Shown here: piece after piece, positions 7,160 to 14,529 of the stretch
Position numbering within the stretch: position 1 is the first letter of the stretch
How the letters are laid out: each line of letters begins with the position of its first letter
DNA from: Paracoccaceae bacterium
Lineage (GTDB): Bacteria > Pseudomonadota > Alphaproteobacteria > Rhodobacterales > Rhodobacteraceae
DNA: 35,722 nucleotides
Assembly: GCA_007116575.1 (NCBI GenBank)
Contig: SKIF01000125.1
Span: 1-35,722 of the forward strand
Reading direction: 5' to 3'
Translations under genes and position numbers: made by a program
The notes under the pieces: generated by a model
Told to the model about the DNA's origin: nothing
Seen by the model: the letters and a program-made list of their open reading frames with translations, nothing else
Databases searched by the model: none

Positions 7160-9700
7160 TCAACCGGCCTCTTCAATCACCAGTTGCGCCGCTGCCAGCC
7201 GCGCCACGGGCACGCGGAAGGGCGAGCAGGAGACGTAATCGAAGCCCAGTTCGCGGCAATAACGAATCGAATCCGGGTTGCCGCCATGCTCGCCGCAGAT
7301 CGAGAGGGTCAGGTCACGGCGCGCCGCGCGGCCCCGCTCGCCCCCCAGCCGCAGCAATTCGCCCACCCCGTCAAGATCGAGCGTGTGGAACGGGTCTTCG
7401 GGAAAGACCCCCTGCTGCACATAATCCGACATGAACCGCCCCGCATCGTCGCGCGACAGACCATAGGTCATCTGAGTCAGGTCATTTGTGCCGAAGGACA
7501 GGAAGGCCGAATGCAGCGCGATATCGCCCGCGCGCAGCGCCGCGCGCGGGGTCTCGACCATGACGCCCAGCCGGTAATCGAAATCCGCCCCCATGCGCGA
7601 GCGCACGGTCGCCGCCACCGCATCGATGCGCGATTTGATCAGCTCCACCTCGCGCATGGCCGAGACCAGCGGGATCATGATCTCGGGCACGACCGGATCG
7701 GCGCGGCGCGAGGCCTCGATACTGGCCTCGAAGATCGCGCGCGCCTGCATCTCGTAGATCTCGGGGATCGTGACCCCCAGCCGCACCCCGCGCATCCCCA
7801 GCATCGGGTTGAACTCGGACAGCGCATCGGCGCGGCGCGTGATCTCGGAAAGGGGCTTGCCCAGCGCATCGGCCAGAAAGCGCAGCCCCTCCTTGGAATG
7901 GGGCAGGAATTCGTGCAGCGGCGGATCAAACAGGCGGATACAGACCGGCTGGCCCTGCATGATCTCGAACAATTCGATGAAATCGGCGCGCTGCATCGGC
8001 AACAGCCGCTCCAGCGCGTCCGAGCGGTCCTCGGGCGCATCGGCAAAGATCATCTCGCGCATGAGCGTGAGCCGGTCATCCTCGAAGAACATGTGCTCGG
8101 TGCGGCACAGCCCGATCCCCTGCGCGCGAAACTCGCGCGCGATGCGCGCATCGGCGGGCGTGTCGGCATTGGCGCGGATGTCGATATCGCGGCGCGCATC
8201 GGCCCAGTCGAGCAGCATGGCAAAGCGGTCGTCCAGCGCCGGCTCCTGCAGCGCGACCGCGCCCATCAGCACCACGCCATTGGTGCCATCGACCGTGATC
8301 ATGTCGCCCTCCGACAGCATGATCGTGCCCACGCGCACCGTCTTGTGCCGGTCGTCAATGGCCATGCGCGACGCCCCGACCACGCAGGGAACGCCAAGCC
8401 CCCGCCCGATCACGGCGGCATGGCTGGTCATGCCGCCGCGCTCGGTCAGCACGCCCTGCGCGGCATGCATGCCGCGGATATCCTCGGGCGTGGTCTCACG
8501 CCGCACAAGGATGCAGGGCTCGTCGCGGGCATGGCAGGCCTGCGCGGCGGTCGAGGAAAACACCACCCGGCCAATCGCCGCGCCGGGGCTGGCCGCAATG
8601 CCGCGCACGAAGGTATCCGCCCGCGCGCGCGGGTCCACCTGCCGGTGCAGCAGCTCGCTCAGCGCCTTGGGTGCGATCCGCATCAAGGCCTCGTCACGCT
8701 CGATGATCCCGTCATTGGCCAGATCCACCGCCACCCGCACCGAGGCCCGCGACGAGCGTTGGACCGTCACTGCATCGAGCACCCAGAGCTTGCCATCCTC
8801 CAGTGTGAACTCGATCTCCATCTCCTCGCGCAGACGTTCGCGGGCAAACTGGCCGTGGCGCAGCAGATCCGCGAAGGCTTCGGGGCAGCGTTCCTCCAGC
8901 GAAGGGCCGCGCTTGTCACGCGTCAGATACAGCAGATCGGGGCCGGTCTTCAGCGCGTCCTGCCCCTGCTGGCTGCGCGAGCGGAACCGCCCCGTCACCT
9001 GCGGCGCGCCGGTCTCGGCATTGATGAAGCGGATCAGCCCGGCCCCGCTCTCGCCCGCGCCGAACCCGCCCGCCATGGCCTGCACCACCAGCCCCAGCCC
9101 GGCATCGACCGGCGCGCCCTTGGCCTGCCTGAGCAGTCGTGCCGACGTCCCCTCCCAGGCGCGCGCCATCGAGCGCAGCACATCCGCCAGTTGCTGCGCG
9201 GGCGATTGCGGGAAGGGCTCTTCCATCTCGGCCTCGTAATCACGCAGCGCGGCCTGCAGCGCGGGCAGGCAGGGCTCGGGCGCGTCGAACATGTCGGGGT
9301 CGAGATGGGCGACATGGGCGGCATAGGCCTGTACGAAGCGCAGATAGATCTCGGTCGCGACCGGCTCGCCGTGCAGGGCGGAGATTTCCGCGTGCTTTTC
9401 GTCATTCATGCCGATGTTCAGAATCGCCGCCGGCCCGCCCCATTGCGGATGCTCGGCCGAGGGGCGCACCGACAGAAGCTGACCCTGCGGGAAATGGCTG
9501 AGCAGATGGCGCAGGTTCATCTGTGCCCCCGTCGCGATCTCGCGCACCACCGCGAAAGACAGCGCGATGGTCTGCGGCACCGGCATGTCCAGCCGCACCA
9601 GCCGTTGCAGGCATTTCGCGCGCCAGCCATGGCTCTGGCGCTTGATCGGCGCCGAGCCGGTGATCTGGGCGTAATCGGTCAGGGTCAGGTATTTCGGCAT
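7160..9700 (-). CDS. Pyruvate, phosphate dikinase-like PEP-utilising enzyme with eroded ATP site
   Basis: 846 residues, aligned by eye to classical PPDK over its full length. The phospho-His domain is intact (GGMTSHAAVIGRG, His427), as is the PEP/pyruvate barrel: CRTEHMFF, IRLFDPPLHEF (Arg589), MLGMRGVRLG (Arg637), VETPRAAL (Glu716), FGTNDLTQM (Asn739) and ICGEHGG (Cys802). In the N-terminal nucleotide-binding half, positions matching ATP-site residues of the Clostridium symbiosum enzyme are changed: Lys22 to Arg27, Asp321 to Glu295 and Gln335 to Asp309, and the SMPGMMDT loop is gone; Glu323 and Arg92 equivalents remain. It may not be a classical ATP/Pi dikinase. The start at MPKYLTLTDY is more likely than an upstream ATG ten codons earlier. 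It lies 75 bases after glyS, same strand. Confidence 0.8.
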   Translation of the reverse strand: MPKYLTLTDYAQITGSAPIKRQSHGWRAKCLQRLVRLDMPVPQTIALSFAVVREIATGAQMNLRHLLSHFPQGQLLSVRPSAEHPQWGGPAAILNIGMNDEKHAEISALHGEPVATEIYLRFVQAYAAHVAHLDPDMFDAPEPCLPALQAALRDYEAEMEEPFPQSPAQQLADVLRSMARAWEGTSARLLRQAKGAPVDAGLGLVVQAMAGGFGAGESGAGLIRFINAETGAPQVTGRFRSRSQQGQDALKTGPDLLYLTRDKRGPSLEERCPEAFADLLRHGQFARERLREEMEIEFTLEDGKLWVLDAVTVQRSSRASVRVAVDLANDGIIERDEALMRIAPKALSELLHRQVDPRARADTFVRGIAASPGAAIGRVVFSSTAAQACHARDEPCILVRRETTPEDIRGMHAAQGVLTERGGMTSHAAVIGRGLGVPCVVGASRMAIDDRHKTVRVGTIMLSEGDMITVDGTNGVVLMGAVALQEPALDDRFAMLLDWADARRDIDIRANADTPADARIAREFRAQGIGLCRTEHMFFEDDRLTLMREMIFADAPEDRSDALERLLPMQRADFIELFEIMQGQPVCIRLFDPPLHEFLPHSKEGLRFLADALGKPLSEITRRADALSEFNPMLGMRGVRLGVTIPEIYEMQARAIFEASIEASRRADPVVPEIMIPLVSAMREVELIKSRIDAVAATVRSRMGADFDYRLGVMVETPRAALRAGDIALHSAFLSFGTNDLTQMTYGLSRDDAGRFMSDYVQQGVFPEDPFHTLDLDGVGELLRLGGERGRAARRDLTLSICGEHGGNPDSIRYCRELGFDYVSCSPFRVPVARLAAAQLVIEEAG

Positions 9701-9775
9701 GTGCGGTGCTTTCTGGCTGCACTGCAGCATAGGCGTTTGGGGTGCAAACTCAAGCGCCGAAAAGCCCCTGCCCGC

Positions 9776-12061
9776 TCAGCCCTCCACCCGCGTCAGATCG
9801 GCCACTTGCAGGCAGGTCGCGCGGATGCGGTGCAACAGGTTCAGCCGGTTGCGGCGCAGGATCTGGTTGTCAGTATTGATCTGCACCGCGTCAAAGAAGG
9901 CATCGATGGGCGCACGCAGGGCCGCCATCGCGGCCATGGCCTGCGCGAAATCTTCCTTGGCCATGGCCGGGGCGATGGTGGCTTCGGCGGCGTCGAGGGC
10001 GGTGAACAGGGCGGTTTCCTCAGGCGTCTCGGCCAGTTTGGGGTCGGGGCCGAAGGAGTATTCGACCCCATCCTTAGCCTCGGCCTGGGTCAGGATGTTG
10101 TTGGCGCGCTTGAAGCCTTGCAGCAGGTTTTCCCCGTCCTCGGTTTTCAGGAAAGTGCTCAACGCCTCGGCGCGTTTGACCAGCAGGGTGAGGTCATCAT
10201 TGCCGGGCATGGCAAGGCAGGCGTCGATCACGTCATGGCGGATGCCCTGATCGCGCAGGTGGACCTTGAGGCGGTCGTGGAAGAAGGCGAGGAGGTCAGC
10301 AACTCGTCGCAAACTGCGCCTAACTTCATTGTCGGGGTTTTCCAATCCTTCTTGTATTAAACTCAATAGCCAATCTTGCACTCGAGAAAAACCTGCAGCG
10401 TGCATTCGTTTTGTCACTTGCTCGTTCTCTATAGAGCGCAGTTCATGATCAGGAATGCCAAACGCACTGGCATAGGCCTTGCGTAATGATACCGGTGATC
10501 CGATAGTTGCATTTTCTTCAAGCTGTAACGTAATTGTATTATCGCTTGAGAAAAGCACATCCTCTAGCTTTATGCTTTCCCCATTCCCCAACACCAACCG
10601 AATAACCCCCAGCGCCGCCCGCCGCAGCGCAAACGGGTCTTTCGACCCGGTCGGCTTCTCGTCAATCGCCCAGAACCCGGTCAGCGTGTCGATCTTGTCG
10701 GCCAGCGCCACGGCGACCGAGACGGGGGCGGAGGGCACGGCGTCGGAGGGGCCGAGGGGTTGGTAATGCTCCACACAGGCGCGCGCCACGTCGTCGGGCA
10801 GGCCCGCCGCCCGTGCGTAGTAGCTGCCCATCAGCCCCTGCAATTCGGGAAACTCGCCCACCATTTCCGAGCGCAGATCGGCCTTGACCACCCGCGCCGC
10901 CTGCTCCGCCAGCGCAGGCTCCGCCCCCACCAGCGGCGCGATCTCGCGGGCCAAAGCCGCGATCCGCTCCACTCGGTCGGCCTGCGAACCCAGTTTGTTA
11001 TGGAAGGTCACATCGGCAAGCCCTGCCCCCATGCCCTCGAGCCCAACATGAGAAACCACCCGCAAGTCATTGTCCCAGAAGAATTTTGCATCCGACAGCC
11101 GCGCCGCCAGAACCTTCTGGTTACCGGCAAGGATGGTCGCGCCATTGTCGCGCGTCTCGCGGTTCGCCACAGTGACAAAGCCGGTGATCTGGCCTGATTC
11201 CGGGTCCCGCAGGGAAAAGAACTTCTGATGCTCTTTCATCGAGGTCTGCAACACCTCGGGCGGCAGGCCCAGAAAGGCGTCATCAATCCGCCCCAGCAGC
11301 ACCACCGGCCATTCCACCAGCCCCGCCACTTCCGCAAGCAACCCCTTGTCCTCGACCAGATCCAGACCTTGCGCAAAGGCCATCTGGCGCGCGTCATTCC
11401 AGATATGTTGGGCGCGTTCCTCGGGGTCGAGAATGACATGCGCGCGCTTCAACTTCGCCGCGTAATCCTCGTAATTTGCTACAGAAAACGGCTCCGGCGC
11501 CATGAATCGGTGCCCGCGCGTCACATCGCCTGAAACAATCCCGTCCACCTCCAGCGGCACCACCTGCGCGCCGCTCTCATCCGAGAGGATGCACAGGATC
11601 GAATGCAGGGGCCGCACCCAGCGCAAGGACCCTGCGCCCCAGCGCATCGACTTGGGCCAGGGGAAATGGCGGATCACATCCTCCAGCACCTCGGCCACGA
11701 TGTCAGCCGCGGGCCGCCCCGCATGGGTGAGCACGGCCATATAGACCTGGCCCTTCTTGTCGTCGCGAACCTCCAGATCTTCAAGCGCCAGCCCGGTCGA
11801 GCGCAAAAACCCCTCCACCGCCTTTTCCGGCGCGCCGAGTTTCGGCCCGCGCCGTTCCTCACGCGTGGTGGGCGAGTGATCCGAGAGGGCCTCCACGGCC
11901 AGCGCCAGCCGACGGGGCGTGGCGAAGGCTTGCGCGCTGGCATAGGTGAGCCCGGCCTCGACCAGCCCGTCGGTCATGCGTTTTTTCAGCGCCTCGCACG
12001 CCCCGGCCTGCATCCGCGCGGGGATTTCTTCAGAGAACAACTCGATCAGAAGGTCAGCCAT
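9776..12061 (-). CDS. glyS: Glycine--tRNA ligase beta subunit
   Basis: Beta subunit of the heterotetrameric bacterial glycyl-tRNA synthetase. It begins MADLLIELFSEEIPARMQ, the typical N-terminus, and carries TRRLALAV-like, KSMRWG, GHRFMAPEPF, KEHQKFFSL and the late KDPFALRRAALGVIRLVL block, followed by an anticodon-binding region with HDVIDACLA. The start is ATG 12061; an earlier in-frame ATG merely runs back through the upstream gene. At 761 residues it is ~70 longer than E. coli GlyS. The surplus maps near residues 493-585, encoded by a stretch (10321-10560) that is about 42% G+C against ~65% nearby. The frame is unbroken. It lies 7 bases after the DUF6446-like gene. Confidence 0.96.
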   Translation of the reverse strand: MADLLIELFSEEIPARMQAGACEALKKRMTDGLVEAGLTYASAQAFATPRRLALAVEALSDHSPTTREERRGPKLGAPEKAVEGFLRSTGLALEDLEVRDDKKGQVYMAVLTHAGRPAADIVAEVLEDVIRHFPWPKSMRWGAGSLRWVRPLHSILCILSDESGAQVVPLEVDGIVSGDVTRGHRFMAPEPFSVANYEDYAAKLKRAHVILDPEERAQHIWNDARQMAFAQGLDLVEDKGLLAEVAGLVEWPVVLLGRIDDAFLGLPPEVLQTSMKEHQKFFSLRDPESGQITGFVTVANRETRDNGATILAGNQKVLAARLSDAKFFWDNDLRVVSHVGLEGMGAGLADVTFHNKLGSQADRVERIAALAREIAPLVGAEPALAEQAARVVKADLRSEMVGEFPELQGLMGSYYARAAGLPDDVARACVEHYQPLGPSDAVPSAPVSVAVALADKIDTLTGFWAIDEKPTGSKDPFALRRAALGVIRLVLGNGESIKLEDVLFSSDNTITLQLEENATIGSPVSLRKAYASAFGIPDHELRSIENEQVTKRMHAAGFSRVQDWLLSLIQEGLENPDNEVRRSLRRVADLLAFFHDRLKVHLRDQGIRHDVIDACLAMPGNDDLTLLVKRAEALSTFLKTEDGENLLQGFKRANNILTQAEAKDGVEYSFGPDPKLAETPEETALFTALDAAEATIAPAMAKEDFAQAMAAMAALRAPIDAFFDAVQINTDNQILRRNRLNLLHRIRATCLQVADLTRVEG

Positions 12062-12068
12062 GCAAGCC

Positions 12069-12569
12069 TCAGTTTTCGGGGGGTGGCGGGCAGCCGGGGG
12101 GGACCGGATCACCGTCGAAATGGGCCGTGCCGCAGGGGTTGATCTGCTGCCAGGCATAGCCACGCCCGTCCATCAACACGACCACGCGGTCGATGCCATA
12201 GACCAGATGCGACACGCCCATCACCGCCTGCGCGCGCCCCTCGTCCAGCGCGGCGGTCAGTGCACCGGCGTCGAAACAGTCGAACCAGCCCGGCGCGACC
12301 AGCGGGGTTGCGCCCGTATAGGGGGTGAGTTGCGCGGGGTCCACGTCGATCTCGAAACAGGCGCGATAGCGGATGGGCGAGCTCTCCGAGTCGATGCCTT
12401 CAAATGCGCGCACCGGGAAAGGCTGCGCCGAGGCTGCGCCCATCGGCGTGAGCAGAACACTGTCCTGCGCGGGCAGGCGATCATAGAAGGCGTAGACCTG
12501 CAGATACCACGCGCCCACACCTGCGAGCACGGTCGCGCCCAGTAACAGGATGACAAGAAAACGCCCCAT
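12069..12569 (-). CDS. Small membrane-anchored protein, DUF6446-like
   Basis: 166 residues starting MGRFLVILLLGATVLAGVGAW: one N-terminal hydrophobic helix, then a periplasmic-looking domain with Cys pairs (CFEID, WFDCFD, NPCGTAHFDG, PGCPPPP) that could form disulfides. I believe this is the family called DUF6446, which in Rhodobacterales sits between glyQ and glyS; that name is from memory. Function unknown. The start ATG (12569) follows a GAGG ribosome-binding site and overlaps the stop of the DUF3800 gene (TGATG), so translation is coupled; glyS follows after 7 bases. A longer reading frame upstream is not needed. Confidence 0.75.
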   Translation of the reverse strand: MGRFLVILLLGATVLAGVGAWYLQVYAFYDRLPAQDSVLLTPMGAASAQPFPVRAFEGIDSESSPIRYRACFEIDVDPAQLTPYTGATPLVAPGWFDCFDAGALTAALDEGRAQAVMGVSHLVYGIDRVVVLMDGRGYAWQQINPCGTAHFDGDPVPPGCPPPPEN

Positions 12570-13318
12570 CAAAGCAACCTCGCTCCGCGCGTCACGCAAT
12601 AGGGACAATCGCAATAACTGTCAGCAGCCTTGCGGTGAAGCAAACCATGGACGATACCTCCCTCCTGATCGAAAGCATCGTCAACGACGTTGAAGAACTC
12701 GTCGTCACCACGTTCGAACTTCCGCCAGAGCGCATAGGACAAAAGATCTGCAAACTGAATGCAGCGCGTGGCAGCAGAGTCAACAAACATCGGCACATCA
12801 GCAATGCTGTGCATAACACCCCAACGATGTCCCACATCCTTGAACTCCACAGCCATCGATTGGAGTCGCGTTTCTCGCGTCGACTTGTCAAGGATCATCA
12901 GCCCCCGCTGCTTATTTCCCTGCCGATACAAGCGCTTGAGGAACCGATCAAAGCGACTGCAGAGTTGCTCGAACGCGTATTCAATTGGATCTTCTGGTGA
13001 TACTGCCGCCTTTTCCACAACAACCCCGAATAAAGCCCACGTCCCACGCAATCGTCTTGCAGTCGCAAGGGCATTGCGTAACCACTTGCGCCTTTCTTCC
13101 TTCGGGAGGGAACGCCAGAAGCCCTTTCCGGGCAGCATGTGACTTCCATGAAACTCAAGCGCCCTTGGGTTTTCCGGGTAGATTTGGGCTGCAAGCTTGT
13201 CGAGTTCAGAGTTAAGGAAATGAATTTGCCGTTCGAAGAGGCAAATTCCGGAGAGAATGAAGTGATCCTCTCTGCTCGAAGTAACCGAGCCTGCGTCATC
13301 AAGATACAGAAGATACAT
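12569..13318 (-). CDS. DUF3800-domain protein (predicted RNase H-fold), accessory gene in glyQ–glyS operon
   Basis: 249 residues with the layout of DUF3800: N-terminal strand YLDDAGS (Asp7, Asp8; usually DESG), LEFHGSHM (Glu55, His57), LMILDKSTRE (Asp144) and RCIQFADLLSYAL (Gln188, Asp191). The spaced acidic residues suggest an RNase H-like metal-dependent nuclease fold; activity is not established for the family. The C-terminus has YCDCPYC (Cys236, 238, 241), a possible metal site. DUF3800 genes are scattered in phages, islands and defence contexts. The gene is about 50% G+C, well below its neighbours, yet lies in frame-coupled position between glyQ (126 bases upstream) and the DUF6446-like gene (TGATG overlap), suggesting acquisition into the operon. 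No partner toxin or defence gene is adjacent. Confidence 0.78.
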   Translation of the reverse strand: MYLLYLDDAGSVTSSREDHFILSGICLFERQIHFLNSELDKLAAQIYPENPRALEFHGSHMLPGKGFWRSLPKEERRKWLRNALATARRLRGTWALFGVVVEKAAVSPEDPIEYAFEQLCSRFDRFLKRLYRQGNKQRGLMILDKSTRETRLQSMAVEFKDVGHRWGVMHSIADVPMFVDSAATRCIQFADLLSYALWRKFERGDDEFFNVVDDAFDQEGGIVHGLLHRKAADSYCDCPYCVTRGARLL

Positions 13319-13321
13319 GAT

Positions 13322-13345
13322 GCCGCCCCAAAAATAAAAGGCGGC
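13322..13345 (-). promoter_or_regulatory. Hairpin over the ribosome-binding region of the DUF3800 gene
   Basis: GCCGCC and GGCGGC pair perfectly around a 12-base A/T-rich loop. On the minus strand the 3' arm, with the only purine-rich run (GGGGCGGC), ends three bases before the DUF3800 ATG, so folding would hide the ribosome-binding site. No T tract follows, so it is unlikely to be a terminator. Confidence 0.4.
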
Positions 13346-13444
13346 CAGGCGAGGACCAAGCCTCGGCGGGTCGCACCGGCAACCCTCCCAACCGCACTAC
13401 ACATGTGCGATTTTTTCTACGATTCGTCAAGATACTCCGCCCCA

Positions 13445-14389
13445 TCAGGCCGCAGCCCCGCCCGCTTCGGTTTGCACAAAGGCATCGGCGCAGAGTTTGG
13501 CCAGCGCACGGACGCGGCCGATATAGGCTTGCCGCTCGGTCACTGAAATGACCCCCCGCGCCTCGAGCAGGTTGAAGATGTGGCTGGCCTTGATGCACTG
13601 GTCATAGGCCGGGTGGGCCATGATATTCGTGCGCCCGCCAAGGGCAGGGTCGGCAGGTTCCATGCCCAGCAGGCGCGCGCATTCGGCCTCGGCCTTGCGG
13701 AAATCCTCGAAGAGTTTCTCGGTATCGGCCCCGTGGAAATTGTGGCGCGAATACTCCTGTTCGGTCTGGCGGAACACATCGCCATAGCTGAGCGGGATGC
13801 GCGCATCCGGGCGGTTGAAGGGCATGTCCATGACATGCGCAACCCCCAGCACATACATCGCGAGCCGTTCCAGCCCATAGGTCAACTCGCCCGAGACAGG
13901 GTGGCAGTCATGCCCGCCAACCTGCTGGAAATAGGTGAATTGCGACACTTCCATCCCGTCGCACCACACTTCCCAGCCCAAGCCCCAGGCACCCAGAGTG
14001 GGGCTTTCCCAGTCATCCTCGACAAAACGGATATCGTGCAGCGTATCGTCAATGCCGATGGCGCGCAGCGAACCGAGGTAAAGCTCCTGCAGATCGGGCG
14101 GCGAAGGTTTGATGATCACCTGATACTGGTAGTAATGCTGCAAGCGGTTGGGGTTCTCGCCATAGCGCCCGTCCGTGGGGCGGCGCGAGGGCTGGACATA
14201 GGCCGCCGCCCAGGCTTTGGTGCCCAGCGCGCGCAGCGTCGTTGCCGGGTGAAACGTGCCTGCGCCCACCTCCATGTCATAGGGTTGCAGCACCGCGCAG
14301 CCCTGCCCGGCCCAGTATTCCTGCAGCCTGAGCAGGATATCCTGAAAGCACTGGGGCTTTTGTGAATGGATTTCGGGGCTTTCGGGCAT
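13445..14389 (-). CDS. glyQ: Glycine--tRNA ligase alpha subunit
   Basis: Catalytic alpha subunit of glycyl-tRNA synthetase (class II). The 314 residues contain the hallmark blocks [13 protein letters not shown] (about 14-26), [88 protein letters not shown] and [13 protein letters not shown]. Length is normal. It is the first gene of the minus-strand run glyQ–DUF3800–DUF6446-like–glyS–PPDK-like, with a candidate promoter just upstream. The alpha and beta subunits, usually adjacent or nearly so, are separated here by about 1.4 kb. Confidence 0.97.
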   Translation of the reverse strand: MPESPEIHSQKPQCFQDILLRLQEYWAGQGCAVLQPYDMEVGAGTFHPATTLRALGTKAWAAAYVQPSRRPTDGRYGENPNRLQHYYQYQVIIKPSPPDLQELYLGSLRAIGIDDTLHDIRFVEDDWESPTLGAWGLGWEVWCDGMEVSQFTYFQQVGGHDCHPVSGELTYGLERLAMYVLGVAHVMDMPFNRPDARIPLSYGDVFRQTEQEYSRHNFHGADTEKLFEDFRKAEAECARLLGMEPADPALGGRTNIMAHPAYDQCIKASHIFNLLEARGVISVTERQAYIGRVRALAKLCADAFVQTEAGGAAA

Positions 14390-14413
14390 TGCGGCCTCTT
14401 GTCATGCGCGCGT

Positions 14414-14443
14414 ATTATTTTAATGCTGCGTCTCAATAGGCAA
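14414..14443 (-). promoter_or_regulatory. Candidate sigma-70 promoter of glyQ
   Basis: On the minus strand TTGCCT (14443-14438), an 18-base spacer and AATAAT (14419-14414) lie in the only A/T-rich patch of the 140-base gap between the divergent glyQ and the SPOR-domain gene. It is 25-30 bases from the glyQ ATG, a workable leader. Confidence 0.42.
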
Positions 14444-14529
14444 GGCTCCGCCAAGGGTCAACGGGCAAACCCGCCTGTGCCAGCGGCTGAACTGGTGCTG
14501 ACAGTTTTTTCAGAAGAGGGCTTCGGGAC

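Noticed and set aside
6584-10360. 1258-codon plus-strand open frame opposite the PPDK-like gene and glyS
   Set aside because: Shadow frame: His/Arg/Gln-rich composition of reversed codons, while the minus-strand proteins have full family motifs.
12569-13318. DUF3800 gene as part of a multi-gene defence or toxin–antitoxin island
   Set aside because: Neighbours on both sides are glycyl-tRNA synthetase operon genes; no partner, integrase or repeat boundaries were found.
13399-13418. Short inverted repeat followed by TTTTTT as an intrinsic terminator
   Set aside because: The T run follows on the plus strand, but genes on both sides are transcribed from the minus strand; the stem is only 5 bp.
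13425-13430. TTGACG on the minus strand as a -35 for a separate DUF3800 promoter
   Set aside because: No acceptable -10 at 16-18 bases; the best candidate is 22 bases away.
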